A DNA stretch of 64,000 bases from positions 2,604,001 to 2,668,000 of the forward strand of contig JAVHKY010000028.1 in assembly GCA_035079385.1 (NCBI GenBank), written 5' to 3'. The stretch is from Aspidiotus rigidus. Its lineage: Eukaryota > Arthropoda > Insecta > Hemiptera > Diaspididae. A program made the translations under genes and the position numbers. The notes beneath the pieces were generated by a model, which saw nothing but the letters and a program-made list of their open reading frames with translations, was not told where the DNA came from and did not search any database. Positions 34,557-46,900 of the stretch are shown in pieces (within the stretch, counting starts at the first letter, position 1; each line of letters starts with the position of its first letter).

Positions 34557-35542
34557 TAGGGCAAGTAAAAATATTTTTCACATATTTTTTTCGCTACTAG
34601 CTATGACGTAAATAGTTCGAAAATCATCCATTTCATCATACCCTGGGTACCCCATTGAAATTTAATAGCACATTATTTTTACATATTTTGTGAAAAAAAA
34701 TATATTAATTTCACATATTTTCCATGTTTTCCCTAAAAGCTAATTTTAACTCGATTTCTCGCAACTTATTGTGAAATTTTGAACATTTTCAAAGATAATA
34801 GGCAAAGTTTTTTGTTCAACAACCTGCACATGCATGTGTTCATCAACTGAAATCAAAGTCTTTTTTAATATTTTTTTTATCTAATTGATTTTTAGAATTT
34901 TTTGTACTCAAAATTACGTACTTTTCCAATACTTCTTGTATTTAATTGATTTTTAGAACTTTTTGTTCTCAAAATGACGTTCTCTTAAAAAAAAATTATT
35001 AGCACATATTTCCACATATTTTGAGATTTAAAAAAAATATTTCAGACGGATAAACAAATATTTTTACTTGCCCTATTCATGAGTCATAACTAGGGCAAGT
35101 AAAAATATTTTTCACATATTTTTTTCGCTACTAGCTATGACATAAATAGTTCGAAAATCATCTGTTTCAGCATACCCTGGGTACCCCATTGAAATTTGAC
35201 AGCACATATTTTTACATATTTTGTGGAAAAAAAATATTTTCACATATTTTCCATGTTTTCCCTAAAAGCTAATTTTGACTCGATTTCTCGCAACTTATTG
35301 TGAAATTTTGGACATTTTTAGAGATAATAGGCAAAGTTTTTTGTTCAACAACCTGCACATGCACGTGTTCATCAACTGCAATCAAAGTCTTTTTCAATAT
35401 TTCTTTTATTTAAATGATTTTTAGAATTTTTTGTACTGAAAATAACGTTTTCTTAGAAAAATTTATTAGCACATATTTCCACATATTTTGAGATTTAAAA
35501 AAAATATTTCAGACGGATAAAAAAATATTCTTACTTGCCCTA
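34557..35542 (+). mobile_element. Tandem dimer of a hAT-type MITE with 8-bp target duplication
   Basis: Two copies (34557-35075 and 35091-35542) each start TAGGGCAAGTAAAAATATTT and end with the inverse (TACTTGCCCTA). They are separated by 15 bases (35076-35090). The perfect 8-base duplication GTAATGAC flanks the dimer as a whole (34549-34556 and 35543-35550), not the single copies. End sequence and duplication length fit hAT. There is no coding capacity. The copies are about 90 percent alike. Confidence 0.88.
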
Positions 35543-35550
35543 GTAATGAC

Positions 35551-36154
35551 CCCACAAATTTGATTTTTTTTTTCGCTTTCTTCATACTGTCAAACTGGAT
35601 TAACTTATTTCGTTGTTCTCTGAGTGGCATAATTTTTTGGTGAGGCATTTCTAAAAATAAAATAAAATTTTCAAATTTTAGAGCTCCAGTTTGTGTTTCA
35701 ACCGAAGTAAGAAGTATACCTGTTGAATCACGAGTTCGCAACTGAGCTTGTACACTCTGCTCAAGCTTCCCTCAACCTTTTCCCTCGTCTGGTCGTTGCT
35801 TATTCTTTTTACCATGCGAGTGTCGTTATGGATCATAACCCCTGGCCGCCTTTATCACATTGTTTGTGTACATTTGTATGTATGGTACTGACCCAGAGTA
35901 CTTCTCCATTTTGCTATCTTGGGTTCCCTTCTCCATTTTCCCAAGGAGTAACCGTTGGCTGCTGCGGTCTGCTTTACTACCTCAATTTCTTTCCTCTTCT
36001 GTTTATTGCAAAAAAAAAAAAAAAAGTAAAAGTGAAAAACACGAAATTATTTGGAAGATTTTATAATGGGAGTGTACAGAGAGGCGAAATTCGCTGTATC
36101 ACACTTGTAGTTAACGGTGTTGGTGTGCTTTATTATCTCGATGACTTCTCTTAA
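35551..36154. other. Non-coding stretch with poly-A run
   Basis: Contains a 15-A run at 36010. An open frame across it has no recognised motif and reads the run as poly-Lys. Confidence 0.4.
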
Positions 36155-36790
36155 CTTACGCTTAGGACTTGGAAAGACCTCAAAGTCTGAACCATATTTG
36201 TGAAAAAGGATGTTTGGAAGAGGCCCACCTAAACCAACTTTGATCTAATTTACGGACTCACACATACGAAGATTTTGATCCCGGAACATCTATAGAAGTG
36301 CGAACTCGAACAAATTACGATCTTTAAGCCACGCAGAAGAGAACTGGGTCATTGAAAATGTCAAGTTCTGAAACTCAGTAAATGTAGGACATGAAAAGAT
36401 GTCAACGCTTGAAACATGAAAGCGGAGACAAGAGCTTGGAAGAACTTCGAACAGTGAACTCCTGAGAGGATATGGAAAGTTGCGAACGACAAAGGCGGGT
36501 CTTGGAGAAATTTTGACCACTGCAACATACTTACAAGGAGTGAGACTTGGAAAAAGTCGAGCTCCGAATCCCTATAGATGTGGACTCCAGAAATCTCAAC
36601 ATCTGAACCAGGACTTAAAACAATTTCAAGTTGTGAACCTCCGGAAATACTTGAAAATTCCGAACCATGAACTCCTAGAAAGGAGGGACTTGATGAAATT
36701 TCGACCTCTAGAACATAAATATGAGGAATGTCGAGGCTCTGAATCTCTACAGACGTGGGTCTCGAGTTTTTTGCTGTCCTGAATTCCTTT
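36155..36790 (+). repeat. Degenerate short-period repeat
   Basis: Motifs of the form ACTTGGAAAA-TTCGA---TGAAC-CCTATAGA recur every 35-60 bases (for example 36165, 36435, 36545, 36650, 36690). On the minus strand this gives a 160-codon frame with repeated VEI and SEL tripeptides. The periodic pattern indicates an old minisatellite rather than a gene. Confidence 0.45.
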
Positions 36791-38960
36791 CTTCGATTCG
36801 AGCCAACTTCGCGACCTTGCATCGATCTATATTGCTCTCTCAATGAGCCGTTGGCGTTAGATATCCGAACACGAGATCAAATCTTTGTATAATTCTCCCC
36901 GGGCTTTCATTTCTCTCTCTCAGTAAACGCTATACCGTGTAGATGAACAATATTACAGGCTCCACAAATTCGAGTAGAATGGCCAGCGTATGCTCGTACT
37001 GTATAACATAATTAAAGAATACATATACGGTAAGAAGCTGGTTCATTGGGACTGTTCATACATTTTAATTTCCTTCTCTCTGGTTAATCCGAAAAAATAC
37101 ACGCTCGATCTCATTGTATAATGGTGAAAGAATAGAAGACGCGAAGCAGATACCGACCGGCCAGCAACGAGTCCAGTTCAATTCGTACTACAACAAACAT
37201 CTAATTATAGATAAAAACTAAAAGAATGAATCACGGAGAGGTAGGTAATTTTCAAAATTAACTAGCCACAACAGATACGTATACACACAGTATGTTAATC
37301 ACGATGAAACAATTATTATCGGGCGGACTTGTCGTAAGGAGTACACACGTATTTATGTATTCTATACGAGATTAATTCGTGCGTGGGTAGGGCAACAGAT
37401 TTTTCAACTCGTATATTAAACCGAGTAGTCATCTCGCGAAATAGTCGATAATTCGAAAATTTTAAATAGTACACAAAGTCGGAGCGTTTTAACTTCATGA
37501 AAGTTGCAAGAAGTTTGGAAAAAAGTCGTTAAACGAAAGAGGATTAAAATGACCTTTCGAGTGTGCACGCTCATTTTTCATCGACTGACTTGACTTTTTT
37601 TTTTCAAATCGAATAACTGAACGAGAGGCGTTCGAAAGTCATATATATGCGCGATTAATTACACGATAAGCGATTCGGTATACAGCGTTCGTTCCCAATA
37701 AAAATCTTCAAGATCCGTAGGCCTATTTGATTTTTAAATTATCACTTTGCACTTTTTCTTTATTCCATAGACATGAATTATAAACAGAACGAATGTTCTG
37801 AGATGCACGCGGTAGCTGAAATGAAAAAAAAAAAAAAGAAGACAGAAAAAAATCGCTATACGCGTAGAGATGTTCGGAGAAGGAGAAAAAAAAATAATAA
37901 TAAATCGAATAATATGTTCTACTGGATCGCAAAGCTATTTACGAAAAACAACGGAATGTATGCGCTAAAAAAAAAAAAAAAATGCAATACATCCTCGAGC
38001 GTTTGTATCCTCGGTTCCGATGATAATTAATGCCGTACCACGATTGCTCGTATAAATTCTCGAAACGATCGAACGCTGCAGCTTTTCGCCTACTGTTTCC
38101 AACACCGTCGAACTTCGTGAGTCGCGATGGCCAACAACAGCAGCAAACACGCTAAGACTAAAATAATGAATTCACAATTCCGGGTTATATGCAATAATGC
38201 TGGCGCGTAAACGTATCCAGAGGTTTGAAAAAGGAAGGGAAGGAATAAAAGGAGATTTGGGCAAGAGGTTTGATCGCAAGCTCGAGAGGATCCATCCCCT
38301 CAATCTCTTCCCCGGAAAACGCGGGAGGAATAAAAATATGGGAATTGTTAGCGTTTTTCTTTTGAAATTCATCGTTTCGACCAAAAGAGATTATGAATAC
38401 TGCAGTAGTTGGTCAGGAAAGTTGCTAAGGTATTCAGTTGACACGATTTCCATATTTGTCATTAATGACGTATGCTGTATTTTTAGTCAGTAAAATAATG
38501 GAGGACTGACGATCCTACTTTTGAGATCTCCTAAATTGTGTAAAATGCTCAAAAAAAGTCACTGTCATGGTACATGATATTTGATGAGAGTCGCCATCGC
38601 TTACTAAACGACCTGAAGATCAAAATACATAATGTTGGATCAAAAATGAATGTTATGTACGAGTGTAGTTGGCTAGCAATGCCTCTAACTCCTCAGTCTT
38701 GTTTGGCGACCAAACAAGGCTGAGAAGTTCGAGGGTGTATCCTGCATGAAAGAGAATTCATTTTCTCGAATTTCGAACAGATTTGCTAGGCTGCTAAGTG
38801 GATGAGTATCGTCCAAAAGCCGTCAATGTAATCCGAGGTCGACCTCACCACTCTCCTCACTGTCTTTCTCTGCTTTGTTGTTCTTGGGTTCTTTGATATA
38901 ATTGCGTATTTCCCACAATACAGTTGAACAACAACCCCTCTTCAAGAGTGACAACTATTG
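36791..38960. other. Non-coding stretch, nothing recognised
   Basis: AT-rich, with A runs at 37827 and 37966. No convincing coding region. Confidence 0.4.
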
Positions 38961-38964
38961 TCTT

Positions 38965-39345
38965 TTCATTACACCGGCTGTTAGCCCATCATCAGTTGTA
39001 GAGCTACTGCCGAAGTTCTGCAGTCAGGGAAAAGGACTAGCGATGGGATCACCGCAGTCATACTGGCGAAGATGTTTATGATTGACGTGGAAAACAAGAT
39101 TCTGTAAGGCAGCAAGTTCAGGAACTCAATCAAATACTAGTCCAGAAACGTAGATGATATCTTGTTTGTGTGGGCAGCCACTAATAAACAGATGGACTAA
39201 TTTCTTATAGAAATTTATACAATGAATGAGAGCATCGAATTCCTATAGGAAACATGTAATGCGACTATCAACTATTCGAACCCAACGCTCACGCTAGAGA
39301 ATAACAGGATAAAATACAAAATCAACAGGAAGCCAACGCACATTG
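38965..39345 (+). pseudogene. Relic of a second Penelope-like RT family
   Basis: Across frameshifts the plus strand reads FCSQGKGLAMGSP, then VILAKMFMIDVENKIL, VDDILFVWAATNKQMD, IEIYTMNESIEFL and NNRIKYKINRKPTHID. The order GLAMGSP, VDD, then a YRKPT.TD-like motif is that of Penelope-like RTs. It is clearly different from the family at 10-16 and 41-43 kb. Stops and frameshifts make it dead. Confidence 0.7.
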
Positions 39346-41557
39346 ACCCCATTAGCCCAAGGACTTCTACCACTACCCCAGGAACAAGTCAGAGACGATT
39401 TAGAATTACTGCTATTAAGAATTTCCCATTTACTCGCTCATAAACACGCAAATATCAGTGACGGATATTTGAATCGAGCCAAATCCGCAGATGGATCCGC
39501 CAAAAAATCCGCTCGTGTATGGCAGGCTGTTGTATCATTTAAGAACATATAAACCTTATTTTAGAAGAACACTTCACAATTAATGCAAAACGGCCTTTTG
39601 AAACCATCCTCTCCTTAGCGTCCCCACGGTTGGGTTTAGGTTAAATTAAACATTCCTAAGATATTTTTTGAACTTCAGGAAAATAGTCGTCGACGTATGA
39701 CATCACATTGGAACAGCCACACTGAGCTTATATGTGCCTGAAAACTAAGTAATTTCGAATAGGGAAAAATTCTGAGCCTATCAACTTCAAATATAATTAC
39801 AATGAACCAATATTTCTATGGTGTCCTGATGCGTCAGATGACCTTCCGTTTTACAATGGATTTTGACATTTACTTGATAGACTTGTGCAGATAAAAGTTA
39901 TGGGTCTATACTTGAAGGAGTAGCGTGAGTAGTAACCCAAGTGACAGAAACACAACAGAATCACAAATCCAATACAACCAGTGTTGCCTTTTCAACACAA
40001 TAGCATTTCCAGATGACCCTCTGTTTTACAGTGGATTTTGATTTCCTTAGCATTATAACAATATATGTCACATTTTTAATGGTAAAACGCGGGGATGTCC
40101 ACCATTTCTCTATCTTCTTCTTTAGTCTGCCCCAAAAATTTTAATTCTTTTTTTCTTTGGATTCTATGCTGAAAGTTTTGGGTTGCTAAAAGAACAATCA
40201 AATTAAAAGTTTTATGATGTTGATAAATAATATCATTTGTAATCAACTTTTAGTCAATTGATAATAACTAAATTTTCATTTGTAATTAGGAGATAGTACG
40301 CACCATTTTATGAAGAGTTTGAAATATAATATCCTGATGACCTTGAGAATGCTTTTGTAAAAAGTAATATTTTCTCATACGTTATGTAAGATTCAGCGGT
40401 TTGTCTACGTCGTTAAGATAATTCAGAAGTGGTCTTACTATAATCAATATCAAAAGTCTGCCACTTGATTATCCGGCTACGTTTTCACAAAATCGAGAAG
40501 CACCGGCGTAATAAAGCTCGGTAGCTTATGTACTTGCAACACTGACTGCGAGTGCCGATGCGACGCTACCAACACGAAAATTCGTGAGAAATCTCCCCCC
40601 CCCCTCGGGGATCTCACCACCAAAGAAGAATGCCAGGCTGATGGTTCACCCAAGTTAAGAGGTTCAAAGACTGAACTTAGGCATTCCGTTTTCCCCGACA
40701 CCCAAACTCTAGGTGGCGTAAACGGCTTATCGATTATTTCTTCCATCTTCAGTTGTTCTAATTTGTGTATACCAAAGAATATTGACGATGTTATTGCAGT
40801 AACATGAAAAACCTGAAAAGCTCGAGTTTCAATAGGCTGAATCCTAACATTCAGTAGACAATAAACTTCACTAATACAAAATGTAGGGATGAATGATGTG
40901 AGACTTGAGAATGTAATAGAATAAATTTCTGTACGCTTCTGATATCATCTACCTTATAAGTTATATGTATAAGCCAACTGTTTTGCAGAACTTTTCTAAA
41001 TTGACTTTTACATCTGATTATTGCACTATGTAGTAAAAAAGAAAAATTGATGACCTTTCTGTCAAAAGGGCGTCTGCTCAATGTATTTCTTACGAGACAG
41101 ACGCCCTTTTGACAGATACGTCCTCAAATTGTAATGCAAGTAATGGAATCCACTAGAACCGCAAATCCAAAGAAGAGACAGATTTTTGGTTCATGTTCCA
41201 AAAACGCTAACAACGTTATTTCATATGGGAACAGCACTGCAAACACTTCACGGCGGGTTTTAACATTGCGGTTTATAAAGTTTACTTGTTTTTTGTAAAT
41301 ATCTCACAAACTATGATTCTAATTGCAAGAAGGATGAGAACAAAAATTTCCCGTGTAATTTCCTATCAAATGGTATGGCATTTGAAAGGTGTGCAATTGG
41401 ATGATGATATCGCAGTATTTTCCATCATGCCGGAATTTTTTCTGAACATTACATCTTATCTTTAAACAGAAGGTCCTTGGTACAAGATTTTTGAAGTATT
41501 AGAAAAAATACAATTCGACTCAAAGATTATTCACCAGGCTAATTGCTTATCAAGTAA
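39346..41557. other. Non-coding stretch with one hairpin
   Basis: No recognised gene. A C run at 40592 and a perfect hairpin at 41058-41116 are the only structures noticed. An 89-codon minus-strand frame at 40477-40746 has no known motif. Confidence 0.4.
41058..41116. repeat. Perfect 19-bp inverted repeat (hairpin)
   Basis: TCTGTCAAAAGGGCGTCTG at 41058-41076 and its exact complement at 41098-41116, with a 21-base loop. Confidence 0.9.
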
Positions 41558-41720
41558 CAATCAGAGAAGATCTAACGACGACATACTCAACGATTAAAAC
41601 GTACGGAGTAATTTGAATAGAGCCACAGAAATGAAAATACACCGGAGCGCTTTCGATTAAAAAACCATTGTCAACGGGGACGTGGAAGCAACTGAACCAA
41701 CTCCGGCCGGCAACAATAAA

Positions 41721-42155
41721 CTACCGAGGAGGATATGACTGAACTAGCGAGTCATCACAGTGTGAATCATACTCGTAAACTAATTCAATCAAACCCTCAT
41801 CAGGTATGTACCTGTTGAGCACATTTAGGTTATCGTTATTCAGATGGCGAATAATTTCGATGTGTTCTAGCGCGGTACGTTTGAAAGCCGAGGACTCTCT
41901 ATGGAGGAGGGACTCAGATCCCTCTATGAAACCATGGCCAGTGGTAATAAGATGGTCCGCAAATGCCGAATCACCCAATTTCTTCTTTTCCCACGCCTTT
42001 CTATGCTCATCTATTCTAATTTTGAGCTGACGTCCAGTCTCGCCTATATAGATTCCATTACAGTCATTACACTCAATTTTGTAAACCCCGCTTCTTTCGA
42101 CCAGTGGGATGGGGTCCTTTAACTTAACGAACAAGCTTTTTACAGTGTTAAGATT
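41721..42155 (-). pseudogene. GIY-YIG endonuclease domain, copy 2, behind an in-frame TAG
   Basis: The frame reads GVYKIECNDCNGIYIGETGR and then QLKIRIDEH, with the complete GIY-YIG core including YIG, which copy 1 has lost. It lies in frame with the upstream RT and is separated only by the TAG at 42153-42155. The last residues (SLVQSYPPR) are the same as in copy 1. Confidence 0.92.
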
Positions 42156-43532
42156 CTAAAACACTGGCCGAAACCCAAATGGGCGGAGGACACGACCCAA
42201 TTGGGAAGAAAATTTCCCCAAAAACGGAAGCCCAATCCAACGTTTCCTACTATCTGACGCTGGATTACGGGGGAGGGAGGTAGTGGAATCAAGGCATTTC
42301 CGAGTCAATTTCCTATGGACCATCAAGTCAATATCCAAGCTGATCTCGTTCACTCTGGCCAAGTGCTTTATAGTTGAAAGCTCCTGTTGAAAAGCGAGCT
42401 GACCTAATGGAATACTCATCAACCGGTGGATATAACTATTAAAACCGGCATTTTTGTGAGCAACAGGGCAGAAAGATCTGCCGTGGACAGTAATATCGGT
42501 CGAGGTATCCTTTCTATGTATGGTGAATTCGTGGGCACCTTCTCTATTAGAGATAGTAAGGTCCAAAAAATTTATAGATGAACCGCCTACTTCCAACGTG
42601 AATTTGATGGATGGGTATAAAATGTTGAGATACCTGACAAACTCCAAAAGGAGATCCCGTTGAGCGGTCCACAAACACAACACATCGTCGACGTACCTGT
42701 GCCAATAATATATATGACCCAAAAACCCCTGACCAGAGGAAAAGAGATCAAGCTCAAATTTAGACATGAAAACCTCCGAAATGAGGGAATCCAGAGGAGA
42801 GCTAATAGGGATACCTACCTCCTCTGGCATTTCGAAATATTTCCCTTCAAATTTGCAAAAGTTAGGAGACCAACAAATATTGAGTAAATTAAAAAATTCT
42901 GCCAACTCTTCGTGACAGATATCAGATTGGATCAAAAGGTCTCCCATATGTTGCATGGCAGTAGCTCTAGGGATACTCGGAAATAAGCCGACAACGTCAA
43001 AGGAACATAGGGTTGAATCTGGCGGAAGAATGTCATCCTTAAGCTTATTAGCCAAAGAGACCGAATTCTTCACAGAGTAGGATGACTCAAATTCCACGAA
43101 CCAACGGTCCAAAAATTTCGCCAAGAAGTACTTGGGGGAAGACACAAAAGAAACGACCGGCCGCATCGGGGTGTCCCTCTTATGAACCTTAGGTAGCCCG
43201 TACATGAGTGGCGGCACTGGATTGGGCTCAAGAAGCATTCTTTTAAGCTTAGGGGTCTTAATAATAAATTCACAATTGTTTATAACACGTCTAACTTCTT
43301 TGACGTGATTTGGAAAATTGAAATCCGCATTTTCCTTGGCGCCACACTGGTCGAGAACGTCATAGACCTTGGAGACGTAAGAGGACTTATCCATAACGAC
43401 AACGGCATTCCCTTTATCAGCCTTAGTAATGGTTAAGCCCTCCTCCCTGACCTTCCTCTTGATCCTCTTAATCACCTCAAAAGCCAGTTCATTTATACGA
43501 GGGAGGGGGGTGTGGCGGACAAGGGCGGCATT
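42156..43532 (-). pseudogene. Penelope-like reverse transcriptase, copy 2
   Basis: The frame of about 458 codons carries KADKGNAVVVMD, YGLPKVHK, FDVVGLFPSIP, RYVDDVL and INFLDLTISN. Differences from copy 1 include GIPISSPLDSL in place of GIPIGSPLGSL, which changes a conserved Gly, and a small in-frame deletion after LDRWF. It ends at TAG (VF then stop) where copy 1 has TAC (Tyr). After the stop the same frame continues NLNTVKSLFVKLKD into the endonuclease. So this TAG is a nonsense mutation within one long ORF. The apparent start is TTG at the truncation point and is not real. Confidence 0.9.
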
Positions 43533-43545
43533 CAATTAGAGAAGA

Positions 43546-45427
43546 GATAGCTTCCAGTTACGCGTTTGTCGCTCACTAGAAGCGCTGTACAAATAATGTT
43601 TGACGTACGTGCAGAACGTGGTTTTGGAGGAAGAGCATTATTGTTTATGCTCGGCATAAAATCAATGTTATCTTTTCTCAAAATAAACCAAATTCTGCGC
43701 GTTTGTCAAATATTATTTGCTCAGCAGATGATTGAAAATACAGTAGTCGATTCTGAAATTATTTTTACTAAGAGCTCTAAAAAGGGATTACTGATACAGA
43801 CAAGGTAAAGTAAGCAAATTTTAGTTGTACAAATGCCTTCTCCTTTTTGCCTTTGTACAATCGCGAGATTTCCTGAAATAAGATGCGGTCCTGTATAGTT
43901 TTTGACAGCAGACAGAAATCCATCTATTTTCTCCCAAAAAACTACAGTCAAAGCTTCAGGAATGATGATATTCATCAATGCAATTTCTAATCCTCATTTC
44001 CCTCATCTACCGCAATACGAAAGTTTGTGTGTGACTTCTATCGTCCATTCTCGATTTTTTTCCATGCCTCTACATCATCTCTGTAGGCTTCATTAGTCAA
44101 GTATTTTAATATAATTTAGAATAATTATGCTATTGTCTGTTGCGAATTTTTCTGGCAGACAAAACGATGCAGTGGTACTTGTGTGTTTCAAATGTTGAAT
44201 TCGCACATGTACGTATTATGACCTTAAACTCAGATTCCTCTCTGTTTGGTGTTTCGCATTAATTCACGACTATAAAAATAAATACGTATTCAGTAGCTAG
44301 TACAATTAACCGAAAATTATATCTCGTCGGTAGGAGGAGAATGAGGCGTTTTTCACTACCGCCAGTTTGCACCCACCACCAATGGAATCGTTTCGAATAC
44401 ACCATTAATATTCAATCCAAATTTCAAGAATATGTCGCGTATAATACGGTTTTTGCACATCTGCCTATGGGCGTTCGAAAATTGTTATACGAGTTTAATT
44501 TCTTCTTACCGTACATTCATCGTTGGTTTTTTTTTTTCTCTCCTTGCAATGATTTTGCTTATATATAGGAAAAACTATACAAGAATCTAAAATACATGCG
44601 TTATCACATTTTAAAAAGTTTGTAATAAACTTCAATCGAAAGAAACAACCCATAAAATTTAATTGGCTATTTGAACTGACAAAACTCGTTTAGCAGGTAT
44701 AATAACACTGTACACTTTTACGTTGAGAGTGCATTGTACCACAAGCTATAGGAAGCTACAATATAATACTTACAGATTACATATTCTATGCTGGATGCTG
44801 TAATACGTACTAACTACATACAATACAAATGACTCTCAGTCTGAGTTTACTTAGTATGTATACGTGTTCAAACATTCTATCTTGTTGTCCCCCTCGTCGA
44901 CTGTTTAAGAATAATTAATCTCTTTTGCTACTCATTTATAAACTTTTTTATTAATCAGTTTGATCTTTATTGCTTTTTTCTTGTGATTTTATACGTATCT
45001 ACGTATGAAAAAGATCAATTAAAAAATTGTCCATAATTTCGTACCGCTATAGAAGACTAATTAAAAATGGAGAAGTTTCCCAAGATACGCAGCTTGTACT
45101 GGGTCATAACTTAGGCGCCGTTTTTGTACTCTCTTAATATGGTTGCAATTTCTTGGAAGAGTTTTACACGTTCGTATGTCTGTGTAGAAGTTTTCAACCA
45201 CTTTTTGAAATTCGTTTGGTGGTATATTCGGGGAGGGCAAATGAGTGCTTTTACTTTTGATCGACGTAAGAGACCAAGAAGAATTTAGAATTTTGAGTTC
45301 AATATATTTGAGATTGTTAGAAGAATTTGAGAGCTTTGCGCCCTTTGAATTTGGGTTACCAGGCTTACGTAATAGAATAGAGTAATGAAGAGTTTAGGAG
45401 CTCAATAGGCTTTTAGTGACACAATGG
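43546..45427. other. Non-coding stretch, nothing recognised
   Basis: AT-rich, no known motif. An 80-codon plus-strand frame at 43566-43808 is not recognised and not called. Confidence 0.4.
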
Positions 45428-45969
45428 TGGTATGCACTGCCGAAACTACTGTAGCAGTTGAGAGCAGGGTAAACCGGGAGGTGGTCCCGCGTTGGATTGA
45501 GTCGGCCAGACTAGAACTTGCAATAGGTTTAGTCCACCCAACTTTCGCCTGCAAGGTGTGGAAATCAAGACCAAGAAAGTAATGAAGTACCTAGGAATCT
45601 GGTTTGACTCAAAAGTGAGCTTTAGGCACGATGATGACAGCGGAAAAGGCGGGCAGGGTAGTTACAAACCTAAGCCGTCTGATGAGAAAAGTAGGAGTAC
45701 CGAGAGAAGTAAGGAGAAGGAGGATGATGAGCACCACCTTGTCAGTCCTCCTATATGGTGCCCAGTATTAATGAAGACACCCTTCAGAAGGAAAGAAATG
45801 GTAAAGATCTAACGAAGAGTTATGTCGAGGTGTTACGGAGGCTCTTCGCGTATCAGCACGTTCCCCACCAATCAAGCTTTTGCTGAAGAGAGAGCAGTGG
45901 TGGTCGAAGAGCCGGGTCACGCGGGAGGCTAGGCGCTTCTTGCTTAAGAAATTCCGGTTGGGGGTCACT
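45428..45969 (+). pseudogene. R1/LOA-like LINE ORF2, part after YADD, first piece
   Basis: The segment begins with TATGCACTGCCGAAAC, homologous to the sequence just after YADDT in the LINE relic at 28.6 kb. In shifted frames it reads KVMKYLGIWFDSKVSF, MTAEKAGRVVTNLSRLM, GVPREVRRRRMM, SVLLYGAQY and SPPIKLLLKRE. These are the RT thumb and following motifs of R1/LOA-type LINEs. It stops at 45969, where the MULE begins, and resumes at 47674. Confidence 0.75.
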
Positions 45970-46141
45970 TTGCCGAAGCCGTATTGTTGAAGTCCACTTT
46001 TCCGCCTGGACAAAAAGCCGAATAATTATTTTCCGAAAGAATTTTTTCCGAAGGCCAATTGGCCGAATGCTTAATAAATTGACCGTATATTTATGAAGTC
46101 GGGATGCATTGTATTTTACCGAGAATTTTGGAGACCACGTT

Positions 46142-46900
46142 TTATGTAATAACAACATTATGACCGAGAGTCAGGAGATACTCCATGATCTCATCATTGG
46201 CTGCGTATTCATCGTACTTTGCCGCGATGCCTTGAATGCGAGATTGTAATTCTAACCACTTCCTCGTAGGTGCTACTTTTACGTACTTTCCAAGACTCAA
46301 CTCCGCTATACACGATTCGATAAATCCTTGCTCCTTTTGAAATTCGTTGAGGGCTGCATAAAGGTCCGGATGGTGTTTGCCGACCACCACTCTAAAACGA
46401 TTATGCCAGCCCTCAGATGCGTTATTTGTTTTGTGATGTTGATTTAGGGCAGCTTCGTGGTGGTTCCATAGCGCAATACTGTACCGTGGACGGACCGCGG
46501 GTCGGCGTCCCCGTGCCGGTCGCCCTCGGATGTAGGTATGATCGAAGTAATCAAACACGGGGAGTAAAGCAGGTGGACATTCGCGGCGTAGCATCCTGGC
46601 CGTTTGAACAACATCATCCGGCGGTACAAAAGTTGTAGCAAGGATGGCGTGAACATAATTTCGTATACTTCGATCGTCTGGATTACTGTACGCTACCTGA
46701 AGACCTTCACGTTGCACTCTGCGGTATAAACTCTGACCCAAGTGGAAAAAACAACCACTGACGGGTATGTTGGGGTACACTTCGTGACAGGCGTTTATAA
46801 TCCCAAGCTCAAAGTCACTCATGATTCGTAGTGGGACACAAGCCTGCACTCGGAAGTCCTCGACGGCGTCTTTCACAGCCCGAAGGACTGTCTCGACTCC
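46142..46900 (-). pseudogene. MULE transposase C-terminal half
   Basis: In a frame different from the FLYWCH part, this reads VETVLRAVKDAV, then MSDFELGIINACHEVYP (second catalytic Asp), VSGCFFHLGQSLYRRVQ (the hallmark C..H motif of MULE transposases) and NNASEGWHNRF (Glu). The first catalytic Asp region (DGTF block) is absent. So the junction near 46900 is an internal deletion with frame change, not a simple frameshift. It ends with a stop at 46142 next to the inverted end. Non-functional as it stands. Confidence 0.85.

Larger units (their letters stand above)
41571..43532 (-). mobile_element. Penelope-like element copy 2, 5'-truncated, with 13-bp target duplication
   Basis: CAATCAGAGAAGA (41558-41570) and CAATTAGAGAAGA (43533-43545) flank the copy with one mismatch. 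The 3' end matches copy 1 exactly. Homology to copy 1 stops at 43531-43532, so the insertion is truncated at the element's 5' side. Copies 1 and 2 are very similar (only a few amino-acid changes over the endonuclease), so both are fairly recent. Confidence 0.9.

Noticed and set aside
35723..36154. Frame of 143 codons
   Set aside because: It includes a poly-A run read as poly-Lys; no recognisable motif.
36361..36843. Minus-strand frame of 160 codons
   Set aside because: The periodic sequence shows it is a decayed minisatellite.
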